Source: a gamma proteobacterium symbiont of Ctena orbiculata | GTDB taxonomy: Bacteria > Pseudomonadota > Gammaproteobacteria > Chromatiales > Chromatiaceae | NCBI GenBank assembly: GCA_003058525.1 | Contig: QBVD01000042.1 | Location: 1 to 64,000, forward strand | Length of the DNA stretch: 64,000 nucleotides | Reading direction: 5' to 3' | Shown: positions 44,039 through 54,226 of the stretch, in pieces | Layout of the letters: each line of letters starts with the position of its first letter | Position numbering within the stretch: position 1 is the first letter of the stretch | Notes under the pieces: generated by a model | What the model saw: the letters and a program-made list of their open reading frames with translations, nothing else | Database searches by the model: none | What the model was told of the DNA's origin: nothing | Program-made: the position numbers and the translations under genes

Positions 44039-45402
44039 CATCTAAAATAGTCGTCGTAGAGGATGACGACATACTCAGAAACCTCATCATACAACACCTC
44101 ATTAAATTAGGATATGAGGCGGACGGTCTCAGTCGCTGGGACAACGTACTGGGTTATCTGGAAAAGTATGAGCCATCGCTAATCATCACAGATGCCCGTC
44201 TACCCGACGCCAACAGTCTTGAGTATATCGAAAATCTATCCATAAATTATCCTGTAATAATCCTCACCGCATTCGGTTCCGTTCGAGATGCCGTAGGCGC
44301 CATAAAAGCCGGAGCGATCGATTACATTCTGAAACCGGTCAGTCTCGATACACTTTCACTGACTGTCGAGAGAGCTCTTGATAATGCTGCACTACGGAAA
44401 GATCACCTGTTTTGCAAACGACAATTAGAGCAGAGCATCCAACGCAATTCATCGCTTGTCGGAAACAGCGAGGCACTGACAAAGGTCAGGCAATTAATCG
44501 GAGCTGTCGCTCCCAATGACATCACCGTACTGATTCAAGGTGAGAGCGGCTCGGGTAAAGAATTGGTAGCGCGTGCCATTCACGCACACAGCCATCGCAA
44601 AAAGCATAATTTCGTTGCAGTAGACTGCTGTACTCTGCAGGAAAATCTCTTTGAATCAGAATTGTTTGGCCATGAGAAAGGGGCATTTACCGGTGCGGAC
44701 AAACAGAAAAAGGGATTGATTGAGGGAGCGGAGGGAGGAACACTGTTTTTAGATGAAATCGGCGAAATAAACAGCAGTGGCCAAGCAAAGCTTCTACGCG
44801 TTCTGGAAACCGGGCAATTCAGGAGACTGGGCAGCACAAAGGACTTGAACGCCAACGTCAGGATAGTGGCCGCCACAAACCGCGACCTGGAGACCATGTC
44901 GTCTGAGGGAGATTTTCGCTCCGACCTCTTCTTCAGGCTCAATGCTTTTAATATTTTTGTACCGACATTGCGCGACAGGCGTGACGATATCCCCGAGCTG
45001 GCCAAGCACTTCCTGACAAATCATAATTTTTCCACCCGGGTCAACAAAACACTTTCATCATCGGCCATTCGCTCACTCGTCTCCTACGATTGGCCCGGCA
45101 ATATCAGAGAGTTAAAGAATGTAATAGAACGAGCGATTATTCTCTCGGGTGACAGACAGGCGATCAAACCGGAACATTTTGCCTTCACCCGGGTACTGGG
45201 CAAGGGTGAGGGGGTTGTGACTCTCAATTTTGATCACGATCCCTCCTTGGAGGAACTGGAAGCTCACTATCTGTCGTATCAATTAAAGAAACATTCTGGT
45301 CGCCGTGGAAAAGTTGCGGAAGTTATGGGGATCAGCGAGCGAAGCATTTATCGCATGATTAAACGCTACTCTTTGGATGACATCAAATATAAAGCAATCT
45401 AA
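44035..45402 (+). CDS. NtrC-family sigma-54-dependent response regulator
   Basis: In this 455-residue protein the receiver has acceptor Asp53 (IITDARLPD) and acidic pocket EDDD. The AAA+ domain has Walker A GESGSGKE, the sigma-54 contact motif GAFTGA, and Walker B GTLFLDEIGE. The C-terminal Fis-type helix-turn-helix is GRRGKVAEVMGISERSIYRMI. It activates sigma-54 promoters after phosphorylation by the haem-motif kinase encoded just upstream. Two sigma-54 promoters and three copies of one palindrome lie within 4.5 kb, so the target set is local and predictable. Confidence 0.92.
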   Translation: MTSKIVVVEDDDILRNLIIQHLIKLGYEADGLSRWDNVLGYLEKYEPSLIITDARLPDANSLEYIENLSINYPVIILTAFGSVRDAVGAIKAGAIDYILKPVSLDTLSLTVERALDNAALRKDHLFCKRQLEQSIQRNSSLVGNSEALTKVRQLIGAVAPNDITVLIQGESGSGKELVARAIHAHSHRKKHNFVAVDCCTLQENLFESELFGHEKGAFTGADKQKKGLIEGAEGGTLFLDEIGEINSSGQAKLLRVLETGQFRRLGSTKDLNANVRIVAATNRDLETMSSEGDFRSDLFFRLNAFNIFVPTLRDRRDDIPELAKHFLTNHNFSTRVNKTLSSSAIRSLVSYDWPGNIRELKNVIERAIILSGDRQAIKPEHFAFTRVLGKGEGVVTLNFDHDPSLEELEAHYLSYQLKKHSGRRGKVAEVMGISERSIYRMIKRYSLDDIKYKAI

Positions 45403-45528
45403 CTGTGTCGCACACTTCTTGACCCAAACGAAAGGGCAAGGCGTTCTCCTGTGATCCCCGATCTGCCTGTCTGGACAAGCATCAAATAAACAGAGCTGAT
45501 TTGAAAGCTTGTTGCTATTATGTAGGTC

Positions 45529-46050
45529 ATGAACACAACCTGCTTACAATATCTTGCCAGCTGGCATCTGCCGCTTGCACGCGTTATCGGACCGGCTTTT
45601 ATATTTGTCGCAGCAGTTTTACTGTTGCCCGCAATCTGCAGTGCCGACGCTCCTGATGGCTACCCATTCCTGCCATTCGATCAGGCCATGGCGCAAGCGA
45701 AAAGCGACACCAAGCCAATGTTCGTCTATTTTGGGCGCTACGGTTGCGGTTATTGCGAAAAAACCAATAAGGAAGCATTTATCGATCCAACCGTCAGAGC
45801 GCGGTACATAGCCAACTATGCCCTTGCCTACGTGGATGCAGAGAGTGGTCGCCGACTTCGACTTCACAGCGGGGAAAGGATCACCGAGCGTGAACTGGGA
45901 ACCCGCTACAATGCCCTGGTCACCCCTGTGTTCTCTTTTCTTACTCCGGATGGAAAGCCCATCTACCGCATGATCGGTGTTCAGCGTATTGAGGACCTGA
46001 TCGAGGCGGATAGAAGGATTCAAGCGGCCCTGGTGAAGGAAGCGCAGTGA
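45529..46050 (+). CDS. Secreted thioredoxin-fold protein
   Basis: This 173-residue protein has a signal peptide (AFIFVAAVLLLPAICSA). The redox motif is FGRYGCGYCEKT, and a cis-Pro region lies in NALVTPVFSF. It resembles SoxW/thioredoxin-related periplasmic proteins (thioredoxin_7 type). It may reduce disulfides on a periplasmic partner. The following beta-propeller gene overlaps by 4 bases, so the two are a unit. Confidence 0.8.
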   Translation: MNTTCLQYLASWHLPLARVIGPAFIFVAAVLLLPAICSADAPDGYPFLPFDQAMAQAKSDTKPMFVYFGRYGCGYCEKTNKEAFIDPTVRARYIANYALAYVDAESGRRLRLHSGERITERELGTRYNALVTPVFSFLTPDGKPIYRMIGVQRIEDLIEADRRIQAALVKEAQ

Positions 46051-47288
46051 AAATAGCTAATTTCGCTGTTTTCACTCTCTGTTTCATGTTACCGACGGCG
46101 CTTACTGCCTCTCCCTGGAAATTCGAACGGGCAATCGACGTCTCGGGCCCCAGCAACAGCAACACCGGCTACTTTCACCATATCGATTCCTCTGGTCGGC
46201 GCAATATCGCCGTCTCAGAGCAGATCATTGCTATCGCATGGGAAGATGATCGGGATGGCACCCCACGTATCTACCTGGCATACAAAAAGGCCGCCGACAG
46301 CATTTTCAACCATGACACCCGACTCAGTGGTGGCGGTGAGGCATACGAACCTTCACTGGTCGCCATCAGTGGCGGCCGCTTCGTCATCGCCTGGGAGGAG
46401 GATGGGTATATTCATGCTCGAATGGCCTCGCTCGACGGTACTCCTGTTCTAGGGCCTATCGTCAAAGTCGACAGCAATCCCTCGTCGCAGGTCAATCTGA
46501 CCACCCATGGTGACGGGGCCTATGCTGTCTGGTCACAACGCCGCGGACGCTTCGGGCGGATTCATGCCACAGATTTGAGGCCGAATGAAAAAGGCGTATT
46601 GGAAATCGGTATGGCCTGTCCCGTTGATGCCACACCTCCAACGGATGAGCAACTATACCCAGCAGCAGTGATCAGCGATGGTCGCCTGCTGGTGGCCTGG
46701 GAGGACCGTCGTCCTAAGCATACGATTATCATGGCTGCGGTCGATCATCCCGATAACCCATGCCGATTCAGTGCCGCAAGTCGTATCAGTGAAAAACCTG
46801 AGATTCGCGGCCTGCCATACGGGTCGGGCCATGGGGTATCGAGAGTCGCCTTGGGGCATTACGGCCATCGTGGCGCATACGCTGCATGGGAAGACAAGCG
46901 TGACTTTCGCGACGGCTACGATATCTGGGGAGCCCCTTTTTTATCCGCAGAATCCCGTTTCGGCAGCAACGTAAAGCTCCAGGACGATTTTGGTGGACTG
47001 GCTAAGCAGCGTCATGCTGCGGTCTCCGGACATCGGGATGGCACCTTGGTCGCTGCCTGGGATGATGAGCGGGAAGGCAATATCGACGTGGTGTTGAGCT
47101 GGCAAGATGATGGAGCGTGGAGTGATGACTGGTTGCTGCCTGTTGCATCCGGAGAAGGCCATCAGAGTAATCCAAGTATCGTGCTGGATACCAGAGGAGA
47201 CCTCCACGTCATCTGGATTGAACGGCAAGATATCGGCGCGACCACTCGGCTGAAGTATGCGCGGGGCCGGCGCCACATAGATAAATAG
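46047..47288 (+). CDS. Secreted beta-propeller-like protein
   Basis: This 413-residue protein has a signal peptide (AVFTLCFMLPTALTA). Repeated blades share an AWEDDRDG / AWEDRRPK / AWEDKRDF / AWDDEREG motif, with Trp-Glu-Asp and an Asp-Arg turn, as in six-bladed sialidase-like propellers. No catalytic set is evident. It is co-translated with the thioredoxin-fold gene. Function unknown. Confidence 0.65.
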   Translation: MKIANFAVFTLCFMLPTALTASPWKFERAIDVSGPSNSNTGYFHHIDSSGRRNIAVSEQIIAIAWEDDRDGTPRIYLAYKKAADSIFNHDTRLSGGGEAYEPSLVAISGGRFVIAWEEDGYIHARMASLDGTPVLGPIVKVDSNPSSQVNLTTHGDGAYAVWSQRRGRFGRIHATDLRPNEKGVLEIGMACPVDATPPTDEQLYPAAVISDGRLLVAWEDRRPKHTIIMAAVDHPDNPCRFSAASRISEKPEIRGLPYGSGHGVSRVALGHYGHRGAYAAWEDKRDFRDGYDIWGAPFLSAESRFGSNVKLQDDFGGLAKQRHAAVSGHRDGTLVAAWDDEREGNIDVVLSWQDDGAWSDDWLLPVASGEGHQSNPSIVLDTRGDLHVIWIERQDIGATTRLKYARGRRHIDK

Positions 47289-47318
47289 TTACCCGCTTGC
47301 CCATCATGCCAGTAACAG

Positions 47319-48107
47319 TTGGACTATCCCTTGATTGAACTGGTACCGCTATCCTGGGATCTCATTTGGCTAGCCGCACCCGTTATCTTCCTGGCCGGAC
47401 TGGTTCATGGCACTTTCGGTATCGGTTTCCCAATGGTCGCGACGCCATTGATAGCCCTGTTCACCGACGTGTTTACCGCCGTGCTGATTTGTGTGGTTCC
47501 CACCATGTCGGTCAACCTTACGACCATATGGCATGGCGGCAGAGCGCAATTGAGGAACGTCCGTCCTTACCTGCTGATAATACCTTTCGCGCTACTGGGC
47601 ACGGTGACCGGTACTTTTTTGTTGCTTTGGCTTGATCCTCGTCCCTTTCTGCTGCTGCTCGCCGTGGCCGTATTGCTCTATCTGAATCAGGGTCGCCTGC
47701 AAAGCATCGAATTTTCCTGGGTAAGAAATCACACCCTGACCGCCTATATCGTGTTTGGCACAACAGCTGGACTGATGGCCGGCATGGTGAATGTGATGCT
47801 GCCGGTATTGATCATCCTATTCATGGAACTGCGTATCGCCACAGCGACCATGGTGGTTCTATTCAACCTGAACTTCTTCACCGGTAAACTGACCCAGAGT
47901 CTGATCTTTATGCAGCAGGACATTCCCGGTATCGGCGTCTTTTTGTTGCGCACATTGTTGCTTGCACCTTTTGCATTGACCTCGCTATTTATCGGCATGC
48001 AGCTCCGTAAACGCTTCACAGCAGAACGCTATGTGACCCTGTTACGGGGGTTGCTCTGGGTAATCGCAGGGATATTGATCGTACGTTTTATGGTTGCCTA
48101 TACCTGA
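47319..48107 (+). CDS. TauE/SafE family membrane transporter
   Basis: This 262-residue protein has about eight helices in two halves, each with a family motif (LVHGTFGIGFPMVATPL and GLMAGMVNVMLPVLIIL). Members export sulfite, sulfoacetate or related organosulfur anions. The start is TTG (47319) and is uncertain; no ATG fits the N-terminus. It follows the thioredoxin/propeller pair after 30 bases. A link to sulfur metabolism would suit the DmsA-like cluster nearby, but this is inference. Confidence 0.75.
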   Translation: MDYPLIELVPLSWDLIWLAAPVIFLAGLVHGTFGIGFPMVATPLIALFTDVFTAVLICVVPTMSVNLTTIWHGGRAQLRNVRPYLLIIPFALLGTVTGTFLLLWLDPRPFLLLLAVAVLLYLNQGRLQSIEFSWVRNHTLTAYIVFGTTAGLMAGMVNVMLPVLIILFMELRIATATMVVLFNLNFFTGKLTQSLIFMQQDIPGIGVFLLRTLLLAPFALTSLFIGMQLRKRFTAERYVTLLRGLLWVIAGILIVRFMVAYT

Positions 48108-48247
48108 TGAATCAAACCCGAGCAACAGATTACCCATTTATACGTTTGCAGAATCACTGGTTTGTTGCCTGACATTATCAGATACGCGATATGTCCCAAT
48201 GAACTGATTCTGCTTAATCGACCGACAAATTCATCAGTATCCTTGAT

Positions 48248-50782
48248 TCATGATTTTCTGGGTTTTGCCTTGGCGGTTGCTTTTGCATTAACCGGATCGT
48301 CAGGCCAGTGGTGTTTCGGATAGCGCCCCTTTAACTCCTTCTTCACATCCGGATAGGTCCTCTGCCAGAATCCAGCCAGATCATCGGTGATCTGCATGGG
48401 TCTTTGCGCCGGTGAGAGGAGGTGTAACATGACAGACACCTTACCGCCCCCTATTCTGGGTGTATCCGCCAGACCGAACATCTCTTGTAACCTGACTGCA
48501 AGAACCGGCGGCCCTTCCACAGTGTAGTGAAGCGGAACCCTGGATCCACTTGGCACCTTGATGTGGCTTGGGGCCTCCTGATCCAGTAGCTGTAGTTGCT
48601 GCCAATCAAGACTTGCCTTGAGTATCCCGCTCAGGTCGAGTCGTTGCAGTTGTTGTTTGTTGTTGATCCCCGATAACCAGGGTCCCAACCAGTCACTGAG
48701 ATGTGTCGACAACCATTCATCCGAAAGATCTGGCCAGCTGGAATCATTCAGCTGACCACCCAGCCAACAGACCCGCATCTGCCATTGACGGAGCCGTTTA
48801 CTCCAAGGCAATACAGCCAATCCCATCGATGTGAGTCCTTGCAGCATGGCACTGACAACCCTTTCCGGGTCAGGTTCGGTAAGTGGACGATGATCAAGGA
48901 CCACTGCCCCGACCCGGGCTTCCTCAAAGGCCGTAACCCGTTGTTCCCGCTTATCCCAGATAACAGCCGAGGTTGTTTCGATTTCGAGATCGGGAAGATG
49001 GCGGATCTCCGCTTCAGTGATGGCGGCGGCCAGCCTGATCCACCCCTCAACTTTACCGGCATCCAGCTCGGCTACGACTAAGAAATCCTGTGTCGCCAAG
49101 GGATCCGAATCGTTCAGTAATGCACCGCGACCATTGGCCAGGCGAAAGCGGGCATGCCCTGTCCGCTGAGCAATCCGATCGGGATAGGCCAGCGCCAGAA
49201 GTTGTGCTGCAGACATTTCCGTACTGTTCGTGTCCCTATCGAGACGCTGTATGCGCCTGTGCCAATCCCTGCTTACCCTGTCGACCCTTTTACATGCATG
49301 GGTGTCGATACCGTTTGCACTGCCGCCATGATCTCGATTGCGCCACGATGCGAGCAAGTGTAAACGCTGTTCCAGGTCCGCACCCGGATGGCTCTCCCGC
49401 TGGCGTTTTACGATATCCCGCTCACTCAGCAGAGCTGCCAGGTCACAGGCGAGCTGACGATCCCCCTCGACCACACTTATCAGGATATGGGCCAATCGTG
49501 GATGTGCAGGCAACCTGGCTATCCGTTTTCCCGTTGCTGTGAGCAGACGCCGTCTATCCATGGCACCGAGACGCTGTAACAGATCACAGGCCTGGTTGTA
49601 AGCGGCCTGTGGTGGTGGATCAAGCCAACGCAGATCGATGGGATCAGCCACACCCCAGGCAGCGAGTTCCATGGCCAGTGGAGCCAGATCGGCCTGCAGG
49701 ATCTCCGCCGGATGGTAATCAGGCAATTGATCCTGATAGTGGGGTGACCACAAACGGTAACAATTACCAGGGCCGAGACGCCCCGCCCGTCCGGCCCGCT
49801 GGGCGGCTGCAGCCTTCGATACCGCCACGGTCTCCAGCCGGGTCAGCCCGATCCCGGGCAGAAAACGCGGCAGTCGCGACCAACCGCAATCGATGACCGC
49901 GCTCACGCCCTCAATGGTCAGGCTTGTCTCCGCAATGGATGTGGTGAGCACGATACGACGCCTCTTTCTCCTGTCTGGGAGCAACGCCAGATCCTGATCC
50001 GCCTTCGGCAGGTCGCCATACAGCGGCGCAATCAGGGGCGAATGTTCAGATTCGGCGAAGCGGCTCGCGATCAGCGTCTGCACCTGTCTGATTTCGGCGA
50101 CACCGGGCAGAAACACGAGGATATCACCCTGTTCCTCATGCCATACCCTGGCAACGGCCTGCGACACCTGTTCGGCAATGGCTCTTTTCTCGGGCTTTAT
50201 TCCAAGATAGTGATGGCTCACAGGGAATTGCCGACCTTCGGCGGAGATGATCGGTGCTCCATCCATCAGCGCGGAGATACGATCCGAATCGAGGGTTGCC
50301 GACATTATCAGCAGCCGAAGATCCTCCCGCAGTCCCTGCCGGGCATCAAGGGCCAAGGCCAGAGCCAGATCGCTGTGCAGGTTGCGTTCATGGAACTCAT
50401 CAAAGATCAGCAGGCCAACCCCTTTCAACTGAGGGTCCTGTTGCAAACGGCGTGTCAGGATGCCTTCGGTCACCACTTCGACACGGGTTTTCCGGGAGAC
50501 CTTTCTTTCCAGGCGTATGGAGTACCCTACCCGTTCACCGACGGCCTCGCCCAATAAATGGGCCATGCGGGCTGCTGCTGTGCGGGCAGCCAATCGACGG
50601 GGCTCAAGCAACAGAATGGTTTGCCCGTTCAACCAGGCAGCCTGCAACAATCGGATTGGAACCAGGGTCGTCTTACCCGATCCGGGCGGCGCGCACAACA
50701 CGGCTCTGCCGGTGCTTGCAAGCGCATCATCCAGTGCGGGCATGATTTGTGTGACGGGGAGTTCAGACACCATCGGCACCAT
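48248..50782 (-). CDS. hrpB: HrpB-type ATP-dependent RNA helicase
   Basis: This 844-residue DEAH-box helicase has Walker A APPGSGKTT, DEFHERNLHSD in motif II, SATLD in motif III, the HA2 region and the HrpB-specific C-terminal domain (PAQRPMQITDDLAGFW...YPDVKKELKGRYPKHHW, split here). It is full length for HrpB. The cellular role of HrpB is not well defined. A single gene. Confidence 0.92.
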   Translation of the reverse strand: MVPMVSELPVTQIMPALDDALASTGRAVLCAPPGSGKTTLVPIRLLQAAWLNGQTILLLEPRRLAARTAAARMAHLLGEAVGERVGYSIRLERKVSRKTRVEVVTEGILTRRLQQDPQLKGVGLLIFDEFHERNLHSDLALALALDARQGLREDLRLLIMSATLDSDRISALMDGAPIISAEGRQFPVSHHYLGIKPEKRAIAEQVSQAVARVWHEEQGDILVFLPGVAEIRQVQTLIASRFAESEHSPLIAPLYGDLPKADQDLALLPDRRKRRRIVLTTSIAETSLTIEGVSAVIDCGWSRLPRFLPGIGLTRLETVAVSKAAAAQRAGRAGRLGPGNCYRLWSPHYQDQLPDYHPAEILQADLAPLAMELAAWGVADPIDLRWLDPPPQAAYNQACDLLQRLGAMDRRRLLTATGKRIARLPAHPRLAHILISVVEGDRQLACDLAALLSERDIVKRQRESHPGADLEQRLHLLASWRNRDHGGSANGIDTHACKRVDRVSRDWHRRIQRLDRDTNSTEMSAAQLLALAYPDRIAQRTGHARFRLANGRGALLNDSDPLATQDFLVVAELDAGKVEGWIRLAAAITEAEIRHLPDLEIETTSAVIWDKREQRVTAFEEARVGAVVLDHRPLTEPDPERVVSAMLQGLTSMGLAVLPWSKRLRQWQMRVCWLGGQLNDSSWPDLSDEWLSTHLSDWLGPWLSGINNKQQLQRLDLSGILKASLDWQQLQLLDQEAPSHIKVPSGSRVPLHYTVEGPPVLAVRLQEMFGLADTPRIGGGKVSVMLHLLSPAQRPMQITDDLAGFWQRTYPDVKKELKGRYPKHHWPDDPVNAKATAKAKPRKS

Positions 50783-50851
50783 GGTCGGGTGCGGCGCTAC
50801 CGCACCGAAGGTTTCGTCTTTTGATCCGTACTATGAGGCCATAGGGTTAAT

Positions 50852-50869
50852 GGTGCGGCAAGCCGCACC
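50852..50869. repeat. REP-like palindromic hairpin, copy 1
   Basis: GGTGCGGCAAGCCGCACC is an 8-base stem with a 2-base loop in the gap between hrpB and the ATPase gene. It is the exact reverse complement of the copy at 58051-58068. Confidence 0.6.
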
Positions 50870-50901
50870 CTACACCTTAATGGAGCGTGGGGAAAAGCAG
50901 A

Positions 50902-52821
50902 TTATCCCTGTTGCAGCGATATGGAATTGCTCTCTCTGTCACAATGTACATGCATATCGAAGTTCAGGTCATCCGCAAAATCCTGGGCAACGATCCATAT
51001 CTGAGTCAGGTCCTCACTCAAAGTCGGCAGTACCGTGAGTGAACTGCGCGTACGCTTCTCATCGAAGAAGGCAAAAGGCTCATCGAGAAACAGAAACTGG
51101 CTCCCCTGTATGGCCCTGTTGACCAGCTCCTGGGACAGCGCGAGACGTACCGCCAACATGATCTGACGCTGGGTACCGCTGGATATTTCTTCCAGGTCCA
51201 TGAAGTCCCGCTTTTCACTGGAGAAGGCGCGCACACTCAGATCGTCGTCGATCTGCAGATGCTCATAACGGTTCTCGGTAAACAGGGGCAGGGTCTTGCT
51301 GACCAGACCGCGCAGCTTGTGGTTGAATTTATGGGAGACCTCCCTGGTCGCGCCCTGAATCAATTGATCCGCCACCGCGCAGACCTCCATGTGGCGCTGT
51401 TTGTCATCGATCTTCTGCTGCAGATCACCCTTGATCAGTTTCAGCTGTTCGAACTTATCCAAACGCTCCTGCTCCTGGTCAATGACTGAATCGAGCTGAC
51501 CCAACCGGCGCCGGTCCGTTTCCACACCCTGCCGCAATTGACCCTCTTCCAGCGCCACACCGTCTCTGACCTCGGCGATGGTGACGTTCCAGTCGCTCAC
51601 CCGCTGACTCAGGCGCTCCCGTGCGGCACGATCGACAATCGCCGGCTCCGCCTCAGCCTCGTCTGGTTGTTCACTCTCTGTCTCTTCCGTGCTCTCCGTA
51701 TCCCTATCTGCCTGGTTGGATTCAGCCTCCTCCACGAGTTCATTACGGATAACCACACTGGAGAGGCTATCCAGGTTGCCCAAGGCATTCACCAACCCGT
51801 CGGCTGCCTCATCATAGGCTCTGGCGCTGCGTCTTTTGGAGGCGCGACGAACCCAGAAGATCAAAAACAACAGCACAAATCCGCCCGCACCATACAGCAG
51901 CCAGGGGATCATCGAATCTTGCCAGGCAGAGAAATTGTTGCTCAGTATCTCACTCAATTGCTGTGCAGAGGCCTGCTCGGGCAGTTTTGCCAGCAGATAC
52001 CAGGCCGCGCCCGCAATCAATGCCAATAGCAGAGACAGAAACGCCAGAAAACCGGCGCGTCCGGCTGTACTCAGATCCGACTCCCGCCTCGGCACGGCAT
52101 CCTGGTAGGTAATGGATGCGTTCTCCAGCTGTTCGATAAGATCCATCGAATCTTCCATATGGCGGGTCACCTCATTGTGTTCGCCCTGTAACGCCGGCAT
52201 CAGGGTGTGATCGATGTCGATCTCATCGATCTGAGTCTGCACACTGGTCTGTTCCGCTTTACGCTGTTCTACCTCATTCAGGGTGGCGCCCTTGTCCTCC
52301 TGGCAGGCCTCGTTGACATACTCCAGGGTTACCAATCCAGCCATGGTCTTTACCGCAAAGCTATGGGGATGGGGGGTCGTGATCTCGCGCTGCGCCAGAT
52401 AGAAGGATTCAACGAACTCCTCAAACTCATAACCGACCAGCTCATAGACCTTGTCCGCAACCTGCTCCACACCTCGCGCGATCGGTTCCTCATTGTTATC
52501 GGATGCCGTAAGGGTAAGTCTGGCGCTGTGGTTACCCGCATCATCGAGAAAACGATCCAGGCAATAGCGCTTGCCGTCCCTCGGGGTAAATTCGAGCTGC
52601 GCCGAACAGTGGGTTTCACCCCAGCGTATCACTTTGGTCAAATCATCCACATCCAGGGAGAAGGTCCTGCCGAAGAGCGCGAAACAGACGGTTTCACCAA
52701 TCGTACTCTTGCCCGATTCATTCGGTCCGGATATTGCGATCAAGCCCTGCCCGGGGATATTCTCCAGATTCAGGTCGGTATACTTCAGGACATTATTCGC
52801 CTTGATGGAATTTATGATCAT
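50902..52821 (-). CDS. Membrane-spanning SMC/Rad50-like ATPase (YhaN-like)
   Basis: In this protein of about 639 residues, N-terminal Walker A is GPNESGKST, with a Rad50/SbcC-style insert that follows. The coiled-coil middle is interrupted by two membrane helices (about 265-290, FLAFLSLLLALIAGAAWYLL, and 315-335, GAGGFVLLFLIFWV). A second coil contains an acidic stretch rich in Glu and Asp. The C-terminal signature is SSGTQRQIMLAVRLAL, with Walker B FLFLDEPFAFFDE. The layout resembles YhaN. No SbcD-type nuclease is adjacent. The ATG start overlaps the upstream small gene stop by 4 bases (ATGA). Confidence 0.8.
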   Translation of the reverse strand: MIINSIKANNVLKYTDLNLENIPGQGLIAISGPNESGKSTIGETVCFALFGRTFSLDVDDLTKVIRWGETHCSAQLEFTPRDGKRYCLDRFLDDAGNHSARLTLTASDNNEEPIARGVEQVADKVYELVGYEFEEFVESFYLAQREITTPHPHSFAVKTMAGLVTLEYVNEACQEDKGATLNEVEQRKAEQTSVQTQIDEIDIDHTLMPALQGEHNEVTRHMEDSMDLIEQLENASITYQDAVPRRESDLSTAGRAGFLAFLSLLLALIAGAAWYLLAKLPEQASAQQLSEILSNNFSAWQDSMIPWLLYGAGGFVLLFLIFWVRRASKRRSARAYDEAADGLVNALGNLDSLSSVVIRNELVEEAESNQADRDTESTEETESEQPDEAEAEPAIVDRAARERLSQRVSDWNVTIAEVRDGVALEEGQLRQGVETDRRRLGQLDSVIDQEQERLDKFEQLKLIKGDLQQKIDDKQRHMEVCAVADQLIQGATREVSHKFNHKLRGLVSKTLPLFTENRYEHLQIDDDLSVRAFSSEKRDFMDLEEISSGTQRQIMLAVRLALSQELVNRAIQGSQFLFLDEPFAFFDEKRTRSSLTVLPTLSEDLTQIWIVAQDFADDLNFDMHVHCDRESNSISLQQG

Positions 52822-53015
52822 GACCAACCCTCATCCGCGAGCACACGCAGTTTGTTGATCACCATTTGCATGGCCTGATCGAATGTCTCCTCGTCAAACG
52901 CCTCCCCGGAGTTGAGACGACGCTCTTTTTCTGCCTTGCAGTAGTCGAGAAACTCCTGGGCAGACGCCCCCAGAGACAGATTCTCTTGCTGTGTTGCCTG
53001 ATCTGACGAAGACAT
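52818..53015 (-). CDS. Small protein translationally coupled to the membrane SMC-like ATPase
   Basis: This 65-residue soluble helical protein (SAQEFLDYCKAEKERRLNSG, FDQAMQMVINKLRVLADEGWS) starts at the ATG preceded by GGGGAG. It overlaps the ATPase start by 4 bases and is therefore probably a subunit or regulator of it. No known family recognised. Confidence 0.6.
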   Translation of the reverse strand: MSSSDQATQQENLSLGASAQEFLDYCKAEKERRLNSGEAFDEETFDQAMQMVINKLRVLADEGWS

Positions 53016-53506
53016 ACAAAACTCCCCTTTTTTCTTGTGTACCGCCTGAACTGCTTGAACCAGTAAAATATTGATGCCAAACCGTATTGGCAACCCATCG
53101 ATGAGTTGCCGTCGTTATCCCCATTAGATTGCGCATCCGGTCGTCAGCCCAGTATAGGGAGTTCTGATCAGCAGGTCATCACCGAAACAGCCCGTTGCCG
53201 GATCTGCAACAATTCGAAATATCTATCGGTAACAAACTGTTAAGGGACTATTGCATGGCTGACTTAAACAGTTTCCCTTTTCATGCCCTATAATATCAAT
53301 AACTTATGCTATTGCTTTTTAGTAATTAAAAGCCTTGTGGCGGATAGCCGAAATGTGTCGGTTTTTTTTACGCTTACGAAGCATAACAACCCCAATGAAA
53401 ATGCGTCAGACCCTATCTTACTGTTTTAAAAGAACATCTTAATGTTTGGCATTTTTTTTGTTTATGTAAAAATAACAACGTACAAATATTTGACCGGTAG
53501 ACGACT
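53016..53506. other. AT-rich intergenic region, no gene recognised
   Basis: About 490 bases lie between divergent genes, with many A/T runs (for example around 53270-53330 and 53440-53480). It presumably holds promoters for both sides. No repeat family member was seen. Confidence 0.4.
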
Positions 53507-53818
53507 GTGGATAGACGTATTGGTATCAGCGCGATTCCCTCTAACCCAAAAAGCTATCTCAACGAGCAACAACAGCTGGGATTGATACACCTGAGAGAGT
53601 ATGGCTGGACAACCTTCTGCGTGAGGCGTCTCTCAGGAGAGAGTGCGACCACGATTCTCAGAAACAAACACAACAAAGTGCTGGGCATCCTGAACGAAGA
53701 TGGCACGCTCAGAATTGCAAATCAATTGAAGGTTCGTGACTGCAGATACGAAGAGAACACCGACATCGAAAGCATGTTGGATTCAATCAAACAGCAAGTA
53801 AAGAAGCCTCCGCAGTAA
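53507..53818 (+). CDS. Hypothetical protein, 103 residues
   Basis: A GTG start without a clear ribosome binding site. The sequence looks like a genuine folded protein: helix NEQQQLGLIHLREYGW, strands TFCVRRLSG and TTILRNKHNKVLGILNEDGTLR. No signal peptide, no Cys pair and no known motif. It stands alone. Function unknown. Confidence 0.5.
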   Translation: MDRRIGISAIPSNPKSYLNEQQQLGLIHLREYGWTTFCVRRLSGESATTILRNKHNKVLGILNEDGTLRIANQLKVRDCRYEENTDIESMLDSIKQQVKKPPQ

Positions 53819-54205
53819 TAATCCCTGTACTTCAAGTACAAAGTACCCGAAACACCGTAACAATCATTGCCGCTAGCAAATGGTAATGCAGTGTGTGCTG
53901 TTGAACTGCTTCACGCCAGAACCCTCGCCAATGAACAGCTGCATGTGGCTTCGAATCGGCCTCGTTGATTGAAGTCCTAAAAGATATCGGCATATTCCAT
54001 GTTACATCTTGTTACAACGCGTTACCGATCAGAGAGGATTAAACCATCAGCGGCGGGCAAAATCAGCTCTGACCATAAGCCATTCCGAGTGCTTTACCGA
54101 TTGCAGATCAGTCCTTCAACAGGGTGTTTGGGGTTTTCGGCAGGTAACAGACCAGATGAAACCGATCAGCGGAAAAATGAAATTTGACAGACTTCCAATC
54201 AAGAT
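53819..54205. other. Intergenic region before the tetR/MMPL operon
   Basis: No supported gene. Short plus-strand frames here lack family-like sequence. The operator at 54206-54223 closes it. Confidence 0.4.
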
Positions 54206-54223
54206 ACATACTGGTCGGTATGT
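54206..54223. promoter_or_regulatory. Putative TetR operator overlapping the operon start
   Basis: ACATACTGGTCGGTATGT is an imperfect palindrome (ACATAC...GTATGT) ending three bases before the tetR start codon. The position suggests autorepression. Confidence 0.6.
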
Positions 54224-54226
54224 TCC

